DNA of 34,860 nucleotides from Moraxella equi (GTDB taxonomy: Bacteria; Pseudomonadota; Gammaproteobacteria; Pseudomonadales; Moraxellaceae), in the NCBI RefSeq assembly GCF_002027555.1, contig NZ_MXAP01000127.1:4892-39751 (forward strand). The letters are read 5' to 3'. This document shows, one piece after another, positions 30,783 to 34,860 of this stretch. Positions within the stretch are counted from its first letter, which is position 1; each line of letters begins with the position of its first letter. The translations under genes and the position numbers were made by a program. The notes under the pieces are model-generated. The model saw only the letters and a program-made list of their open reading frames with translations, did no database searches and had not been told where the DNA came from.

Positions 30783-31899
30783 ATACGACTTGACCCAAGC
30801 CAAAATCGCCAAAGCATTAAAAGTCAGCCCTGCCACGATTAACCTAATTTTTAATCATGGCAAATACCCAAAAGCAGGGACGAACGAATTATACAGGCGA
30901 TTGTGTGAATATTTAAACGGTCAAAAAGTCACCCAAGCTGACATTGACACAATCAACAAACCCCAAAACAAATCAAACAAACCAAGCAAACAGGAGCAGA
31001 CCATGCTACTCAGAAAACAAACCCTAAGCCACCCAGCAAAACGCCAGTTTAAGCTGTTTACCAACATCTTTACCGACAATGTGCGTGAAGCCAATCAAGT
31101 TTATCAAAATGCTGACATTAAAGAAGTGCGTGAAGCTCTGTGGCAAACCGCCAAAGGCAACATGAGTTTTGTAGCAGTCATCGGACAGTCAGGTGCTGGC
31201 AAAAGCACGCTCCGCCGTGAGCTGATTGACCGCTTAGAGCGTCAAAAAGAGAATGTGATTGTGATAGAGCCGTATGTCCTAGCCACCGAAGACAACGACA
31301 TCAAAGGCAAAACTTTAAAGTCGGTGCATATTGCCGAAAGCATTCTTGCCACGCTTGCCCCAAGTGTAAACGCCAAACGCAGTCCAGAAGCTCGTTTCCG
31401 CCAAGTACATAACCTTTTAAAAGAAAGCTCAAAGGCTGGCAATCATCATGTACTGATTATTGAAGAAGCCCACAGCTTGCCCATTCCAACCTTAAAACAT
31501 CTTAAAAGATTTTTGGAATTAGAAAATGGCTTTACACCGCTTTTGTCTATCGTGTTAATCGGTCAAAACGAACTTAAAAATAAGTTGTCCGAAAACAACG
31601 AACAAGTGCGAGAAGTGGTTCAGCGTTGCGAGATTTTTGAGCTTATGCCTTTTGACCGCAACAGCTTAGAAGAATACTTACAACACCGCTCTCAGTCGGC
31701 AGGGCGTGAGCTTGACGAGTTTATTGATGAAAGTGGATTAAATGCCATTGCCCACCGTCTTGGCAGTTCACACAAAAACAAAGGGGCAGACAGTCTGCTT
31801 TATCCTTTGGCAGTTGGCAACTTACTGACTGGGGCGTTAAACATCGCATCAGAACTAGGAATGCCTGTGGTAACAGGCGATTTGGCTAAAGAAGTGTAG
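30757..31899 (+). CDS. B: Transposition ATPase B (MuB analogue)
   Basis: A 380-aa AAA+ protein. An N-terminal helix-turn-helix (about 10-45, LTQAKIAKALKVSPATINLI) is followed by a linker and an ATPase domain with Walker A GQSGAGKST (143-151) and Walker B HVLIIEEAH (231-239). The segment ending LIGQNELKNKL looks like sensor 1. MuB-type proteins coat target DNA, deliver it to the transposase and give target immunity. The ATG overlaps the end of A by 26 bp, so their translation is coupled. Length is a little above MuB (312 aa) because of the N-terminal domain and linker. Confidence 0.92.
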   Translation: MSNKHWLDKYDLTQAKIAKALKVSPATINLIFNHGKYPKAGTNELYRRLCEYLNGQKVTQADIDTINKPQNKSNKPSKQEQTMLLRKQTLSHPAKRQFKLFTNIFTDNVREANQVYQNADIKEVREALWQTAKGNMSFVAVIGQSGAGKSTLRRELIDRLERQKENVIVIEPYVLATEDNDIKGKTLKSVHIAESILATLAPSVNAKRSPEARFRQVHNLLKESSKAGNHHVLIIEEAHSLPIPTLKHLKRFLELENGFTPLLSIVLIGQNELKNKLSENNEQVREVVQRCEIFELMPFDRNSLEEYLQHRSQSAGRELDEFIDESGLNAIAHRLGSSHKNKGADSLLYPLAVGNLLTGALNIASELGMPVVTGDLAKEV

Positions 31900-31918
31900 T
31901 AGATAACCGATGAGAACC

Positions 31919-32131
31919 ATGACAAAACACAAACTCAACACCGCCTTGCATAAGGCGTTTGGCGAAATTAGCGAACTGCTTGACTGCCCAAACGAAATCA
32001 TCATCAATCCTGATGACCCTGAGCAAGTCGTTATCAGCGATGACTTGCAAAAGTCATCATTCAAACTTGGGATACTGGCAGGTTTTACCATAACCAAGCA
32101 GAGCCTAAGACAACAATTTAACATCAACTAA
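31919..32131 (+). CDS. Small early protein, unknown
   Basis: About 70 aa from ATG 31919; an ATG nine bases upstream gives 73 aa, and neither has a strong ribosome-binding site. The sequence has an acidic centre (LLDCPNEIIINPDDPEQVVI) and a C-terminal helix with FKLGILAGFTITKQSLRQ. No family recognised. It sits between B and Gam, within 20 bp of both, so it belongs to the early operon. Small genes in this spot in other Mu-like phages are mostly dispensable and may counter host functions; that is a general inference. Confidence 0.6.
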   Translation: MTKHKLNTALHKAFGEISELLDCPNEIIINPDDPEQVVISDDLQKSSFKLGILAGFTITKQSLRQQFNIN

Positions 32132-32144
32132 GCGGAGAAAATCC

Positions 32145-32642
32145 ATGACTACCAAACCCCAACTCAAATCCTGCCAAAACCTAGATGAAGTCCAAAGCGT
32201 AATTGCTTTGATTGGTGAACACGAGCGTGAAATCACACGTCTTTCTACCGCAATGAATGACGAGATTGCCCTGATTACTGAGAAGTATGCCAGCCAAATC
32301 AGCCCCTTAAAGTTGTCCATTGATGAGCTGAGTGCCAAAATTCAAATTTGGTGTGAAGCTAACCGTGCCATCTTGCTCAAAGACGGTAGCAAAACCGCCA
32401 ATTTGATTACTGGCGAAGTGTCGTGGCGACAATGCCCACCGTCTATCAGAGTGCGTGGGGCTGATGATGTCATTGCACGTCTTGAACGTTTTGGGCTTGA
32501 CCGTTTTGTGCGTGTCAAAAAGACAGTGAACAAAGAAGCCATTGGCGAAGAGCCAACAGCAGTTGCTGATATTGAAGGCATTACTGTCATGCAGGGCGTA
32601 GAAGAATTTAAAATCACGCCATTTGAAATCCGTGTCAAATAA
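32145..32642 (+). CDS. gam: Gam, host nuclease inhibitor
   Basis: A 165-aa Mu Gam protein. It has the long coiled-coil N-terminal half (EHEREITRLSTAMNDEIALI, ITEKYASQISPLKLSIDELS) and a C-terminal part with GEVSWRQCPPSIRVRG and LERFGLDRFVRVKKTVNKEA. Gam binds the ends of linear DNA as a dimer and blocks RecBCD-type exonucleases; it is related to Ku. Length is close to Mu Gam (174 aa). GGAG precedes the ATG. In the early operon it protects phage DNA ends after entry. Confidence 0.9.
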   Translation: MTTKPQLKSCQNLDEVQSVIALIGEHEREITRLSTAMNDEIALITEKYASQISPLKLSIDELSAKIQIWCEANRAILLKDGSKTANLITGEVSWRQCPPSIRVRGADDVIARLERFGLDRFVRVKKTVNKEAIGEEPTAVADIEGITVMQGVEEFKITPFEIRVK

Positions 32643-32651
32643 GGAACTATC

Positions 32652-32927
32652 ATGAACAACATCACAACTTTGCTTGAACTTGAACAAGCTCGTCAAGAAC
32701 TGCTTCATGCCGACTTGCCCACCAACGTCAAGGCAAGCCGTGCTGAAAAGCTGGGCGACTATCGCACCGCCAAACGCCTATGGGAGACAGTTGCCAAGTC
32801 TGCCGAAAAAGACAGTTTGACACAAAAGTATGCCCAAATCCGCCACAATTTTTGCCAGTCAGCCGTCATGCACAACTACAAACGTCCAGAACTTAAAAAT
32901 TTGGAGGCAAACCATGTTAAAGCATAA
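32652..32927 (+). CDS. ANR-family-like small regulator
   Basis: A 91-aa helical protein. The segment KLGDYRTAKRLWETVAKSAE then KDSLTQKYAQIRHNFCQ resembles the ANR (AraC negative regulator) family: a Gly-Tyr/Asp-Tyr turn, a tryptophan helix, and a final helix with a Cys. ANR proteins bind AraC-type activators and inhibit them, often controlling virulence genes. In a phage early operon it could alter a host regulator. The last 14 bases overlap the next gene. The assignment rests on pattern only. Confidence 0.6.
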   Translation: MNNITTLLELEQARQELLHADLPTNVKASRAEKLGDYRTAKRLWETVAKSAEKDSLTQKYAQIRHNFCQSAVMHNYKRPELKNLEANHVKA

Positions 32928-33120
32928 ACAAAAAACCAATCATCAGCTACTATCCGCCATGTTATTTTTGACTGCTTTGGTTGTCTTTGCCATTGCTAGT
33001 GGTGGCGTACTACTTTCAAGCCTTGTCGGCGTTTTTCTTGCGTGCGTGGCTTGTATTATCATGACGCTTTTGGCGGTATTGGCGGTTGTTATGATTGTCT
33101 TTGCTGGCGATAAAGTATAG
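32914..33120 (+). CDS. Small two-helix membrane protein
   Basis: 68 aa from ATG 32914, with an excellent GGAGG six bases upstream inside the previous gene. A basic N-terminus (MLKHKQKTNHQ) is followed by two membrane helices, about 14-37 and 40-65, rich in Ala, Val and Leu. It overlaps the ANR-like gene by 14 bp. An early-expressed membrane protein of this size could be an exclusion factor or change host envelope functions; nothing identifies it. The hammerhead-like RNA lies just after its stop. Confidence 0.65.
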   Translation: MLKHKQKTNHQLLSAMLFLTALVVFAIASGGVLLSSLVGVFLACVACIIMTLLAVLAVVMIVFAGDKV

Positions 33121-33130
33121 GCGAAACCTA

Positions 33131-33150
33131 CCCCAGTCAAGAGATTGGGG
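33131..33150 (+). other. Hairpin upstream of the ribozyme candidate
   Basis: CCCCA (33131-33135) pairs with TGGGG (33146-33150). It can extend with CCTA (33127-33130) against TAAGG (33151-33155, one bulge). The extended form competes with stem III of the hammerhead-like RNA, which uses 33151-33156. Confidence 0.5.
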
Positions 33151-33204
33151 TAAGGTCTGGTGGGGTTGGTCGCCCACCACTGATGAGCTGACCGAAAAAC
33201 TTTA
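33151..33204 (+). ncRNA. Hammerhead-like self-cleaving RNA candidate
   Basis: It shows the hammerhead order. Stem III strand UAAGGU ends in the cleavage triplet GUC (33155-33157). A perfect 7-bp stem I follows (33158-33164 with 33173-33179). Then comes the core CUGAUGA (33180-33186), a short stem II region GCUGACC (33187-33193), GAA (33194-33196), two extra As, and ACUUUA (33199-33204) closing stem III. Deviations are a 1-bp or absent stem II and the two inserted As. The stem I loop GGUC (33168-33171) can pair with GACC (33190-33193). Confidence 0.55.
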
Positions 33205-33224
33205 ACTTTTAAAAGGTAAATCCC

Positions 33225-33500
33225 ATGAACAAGAAAGAACTAATTAAATCCGTTTATGACAAAATGGACGGCTTACCACTCAAACAATGCGAGAATGCTG
33301 TCAATGCTGTACTAAACAGCATCACAGACGAACTGGCAAAGGGTGGCGAAGTCAATCTGGTAGGCTTTGGCTCATTCTATGTCAAGCCACACCAAGCCAA
33401 AACTGCTCGTAACCCACGCACGGGCGAAACCGTTCACGTCCCTGCCAAAAACGTGCCGACCTTTAAGGTGGGCAAAGGACTAAAAGAAGCGGTTAATTAG
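33225..33500 (+). CDS. HU-family DNA-bending protein
   Basis: A 91-aa HU/IHF-type protein of normal length. It opens with MNKKELIKSVYDKM, has the dimer core VNLVGFGSFYVKPHQAKTAR and the DNA-intercalating arm NPRTGETVHVPAKNVPTFKV with its Pro. HU and IHF are needed to build the Mu transpososome and the repressor complex, so a phage copy in the early operon would make transposition less dependent on host supply. It has its own long leader (104 bp) with the hammerhead-like RNA, and a terminator directly follows. Confidence 0.92.
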   Translation: MNKKELIKSVYDKMDGLPLKQCENAVNAVLNSITDELAKGGEVNLVGFGSFYVKPHQAKTARNPRTGETVHVPAKNVPTFKVGKGLKEAVN

Positions 33501-33513
33501 CCAATACCAACCC

Positions 33514-33544
33514 AAAAAGCCAAGCCACACAGTTTGGCTTTTTT
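33514..33544 (+). terminator. Terminator after HU
   Basis: AAAAAGCCAA (33514-33523) and TTGGCTTTTT (33534-33543) form a perfect 10-bp stem with a 10-nt loop, ending in a T run. It lies between HU and the DUF1018 gene, so the latter depends on read-through or another promoter. Confidence 0.75.
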
Positions 33545-33557
33545 AAAAGGAAATCAC

Positions 33558-34004
33558 ATGACAGTCAATTCCAAATCCCAATCCACCGCCAATAAAAAGA
33601 AAAAGCTTATTCAGCTTATCCACATCGGCAAGGCAAAACTGCACCTTGATGATGAAACATACAGAGATATTTTGGCTTACACAACTGGTAAATCGTCTAC
33701 CAAAGACATGAGTTTGACCGAACTCAATGTGGTTTTAACAGAGTTAAAGAACAAAGGCTTTACCACAACTATTCCGAGAATCAAACGACCGAATGACCCA
33801 CAGTCTCGCTTAATTCGTCATCTATGGCTATCCTTGCATGATTTGGGTGCGGTCAAAGACCCTAGCGAAACCGCCCTAAATACCTATATCCAACACCAAG
33901 CAGGAGAAGAATTTAGTCGCCTAGAAAGCGACAAAAAGTCGCAAATCATAGAAATGCTCAAAAAATGGCGTACTCGCACCAAAACCCAAAATGCTGACAA
34001 TTAA
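33558..34004 (+). CDS. DUF1018 protein (Mu gp16-like)
   Basis: 148 aa from ATG 33558 (AAAGGA upstream). It carries the DUF1018 pattern: KKLIQLIHIGKAKLHLDDET, YRDILAYTTGKSSTKDMS, and a second half starting PQSRLIRHLWLSLHDLG. These early Mu-like proteins have unknown function and an overall helical fold with two similar halves. It is the last gene of the early operon proper; a strong terminator follows 10 bp after its stop. Family confident, role unknown. Confidence 0.82.
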   Translation: MTVNSKSQSTANKKKKLIQLIHIGKAKLHLDDETYRDILAYTTGKSSTKDMSLTELNVVLTELKNKGFTTTIPRIKRPNDPQSRLIRHLWLSLHDLGAVKDPSETALNTYIQHQAGEEFSRLESDKKSQIIEMLKKWRTRTKTQNADN

Positions 34005-34014
34005 CCTTAAAAAG

Positions 34015-34049
34015 AAAACCGCTCAATTTACAAAATTGGGCGGTTTTTT
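34015..34049 (+). terminator. Terminator at the end of the early operon
   Basis: Arms 34015-34029 and 34033-34047 pair over 15 bp, one of them G-T, with a 3-nt loop, followed by Ts. The sequence AAAACCGC...AATTT resembles the terminator at 36-72. Confidence 0.88.
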
Positions 34050-34097
34050 GTATCGCTCAATCACACCAAAAATATTTAAAATTCCACAAAATAAGAC

Positions 34098-34126
34098 TTG
34101 CTATCTATGCAGACAAGAGTGATACT
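34098..34126 (+). promoter_or_regulatory. Promoter of the terminal moron-like gene
   Basis: TTGCTA (34098-34103), 17 bp, GATACT (34121-34126). It lies between the early-operon terminator and the 142-aa gene. The gene's AAGGTG ribosome-binding site is just before its ATG. Confidence 0.6.
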
Positions 34127-34171
34127 GTCCATACACAAACAATTTAACCCAATGATTTTAAAGGTGTTTTT

Positions 34172-34600
34172 ATGTTAGACATTCAACAAATTTTCCAATA
34201 CGTTCAAGATTTTGGCGTGGTAGAATGCGAAATGACAGACGATGATGAGCTGTGGGTGCGTGGCAAGGAATGGGGGACACACATCATCATCAAGATGATG
34301 AAAAATAAACCTGTATTGACCGTTTGGGGTGGTGATGATTGCCAAGAAGTGCTAGACAGCACAAGCCTACCGAGCATTGAAACCTTGCACACTTACTTAG
34401 ACGAACACGCCAGAGTTGTGAGCGACAACCCATCACAAACCAAAGACGCTAGCATGATTGATATTTACATCAATATCATCAAAGAAAAATTAGCCGAACA
34501 ACAAATAGCCCTTGATTTTGAAAATCAAAGCCCTACCGAGCGGTTGGTGGTCAGACACATTGAAAACAAACTGGCTGAAATCATTCAATTTTTACAATAA
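34172..34600 (+). CDS. Moron-like acidic protein, unknown
   Basis: A 142-aa acidic protein in its own transcription unit: promoter at 34098-34126, terminator at 34615-34642, and the early-operon terminator just before. The N-terminal ~75 residues look alpha/beta, with ECEMTDDDELWVRGKEWG then HIIIKMMKNKPVLTVWGGDD. The last 50 are helical (DIYINIIKEKLAEQQIALDF). No signal peptide or membrane helix. Self-contained genes at prophage ends are often expressed in the lysogen and serve defence, anti-defence or host fitness. No family recognised; I do not claim anti-CRISPR activity. Confidence 0.75.
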   Translation: MLDIQQIFQYVQDFGVVECEMTDDDELWVRGKEWGTHIIIKMMKNKPVLTVWGGDDCQEVLDSTSLPSIETLHTYLDEHARVVSDNPSQTKDASMIDIYINIIKEKLAEQQIALDFENQSPTERLVVRHIENKLAEIIQFLQ

Positions 34601-34614
34601 TTCAACTCAAAGCA

Positions 34615-34642
34615 AAAGCCCCAGACAAAAATCTGGGGCTTT
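34615..34642. terminator. Terminator after the moron-like gene
   Basis: AAAGCCCCAGA (34615-34625) and TCTGGGGCTTT (34632-34642) form a perfect 11-bp stem with a 6-nt loop, followed by a T-rich stretch. Confidence 0.8.
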
Positions 34643-34860
34643 ATTGTGTAGGCTAGGTATCTTATGGTAAAATGCGAAAACGAAGTCGCTTTTGCTGTGT
34701 TTTTTCATCTTGCCAACTGGCTCAAATTTCATTGCATATTCTGCAACATCGTTGCAATAACCCCTTCCCACCTTCTCCACTATGCTCCCCGTTCTTCCCA
34801 TTTATCTCTAAAATCTGATTGGATTATATCATGGTGGATTATTTTGCATCAACTCTTGTA
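34643..34860. other. Right edge: probable phage end or host flank
   Basis: No clear gene. A leftward 64-aa frame (34607-34801) begins after a good promoter (TTGATG 34852-34847, 18 bp, TATAAT 34828-34823) but runs through the moron terminator, so if real it is probably a host gene cut by the phage. TGCAAC-ATC-GTTGCA (34742-34756) is a perfect dyad. TTATTGCAA read inward occurs here (34760-34752) and at the left edge (73-81). Confidence 0.4.

Noticed and set aside
33206..33215. CTTTTAAAAG before HU as a fifth late activator site
   Set aside because: Only a short AT-rich palindrome; it lacks the GTTAAAAGAC half and the spacing to a -10, and it is part of the ribosome-binding region.
34172..34600. 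The moron as a known anti-CRISPR protein
   Set aside because: No resemblance to the AcrVA proteins I can recall; context alone is not enough to name it.
1..34860. CRISPR arrays, tRNA or rRNA genes, insertion sequences
   Set aside because: No spaced direct repeats, cloverleaf genes or transposase genes other than the phage A gene were seen.

Overview
The window is an almost complete Mu-like (transposable) prophage of about 34.6 kb. No 16S or housekeeping gene is present to name the host. The AT-leaning composition, the protein style and the D12 methylase in the mom position suggest a Moraxella-type gammaproteobacterium; this is inference. The virion is a mosaic. The packaging and minor head genes are Mu-type (DUF3486/gp27, terminase gp28, portal gp29, F, G, protease I). 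The capsid is of the lambda E / gpD type. The tail genes are siphophage-like, with a long tape measure and a DUF2163 tip, as in Pseudomonas phages B3 and D3112.

Layout. The genome is split around a control region at 26.1-27.6 kb. Rightward from it (+ strand) runs the early operon: a gp16-type Ner/Cro-like switch protein, an IclR-like HTH protein, a DUF3102 protein, transposase A (DDE), ATPase B, a small protein, Gam, an ANR-like protein, a small membrane protein, HU, the DUF1018/Mu gp16 protein, and last a moron-like gene with its own promoter and terminator. Leftward (- strand) run the repressor with a co-transcribed secreted protein, then a Mor/C-type activator, and then all late genes: lysis, packaging, head, tail, and finally a com-like gene overlapping a D12 adenine methyltransferase.

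Regulation can be read from the sequence. The early promoter (27487-27515) has a perfect operator palindrome in its 17-bp spacer. Four copies of a 21-bp element (CTTTAAAA-N3-GTTAAAAGAC) lie 18-19 bp upstream of -10-like hexamers. They stand before lysozyme, before the Gp49/protease genes, before the tail-tip genes, and before com. This matches Mu's Plys, PI, PP and Pmom, and each element is centred near -41, where Mor/C-type activators bind. At three of the four, an intrinsic-terminator hairpin straddles the predicted start site. Read-through RNA would make the hairpin; RNA started at the late promoter would lack it.

Other noncoding elements stand out. A hammerhead-like self-cleaving RNA candidate precedes the HU gene. 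A hairpin covers the methyltransferase start codon, as in Mu com-mom. There is a probable ~84-nt sRNA with its own promoter and terminator, a 22-bp hairpin sequence found in two gene leaders, a 108-bp inverted-repeat-bounded element between F and G, and a likely -1 frameshift site in the tail chaperone gene. The exact phage ends could not be fixed. No tRNA, rRNA, CRISPR array or insertion sequence was seen, and no gene-free stretch exceeds about 300 bp.
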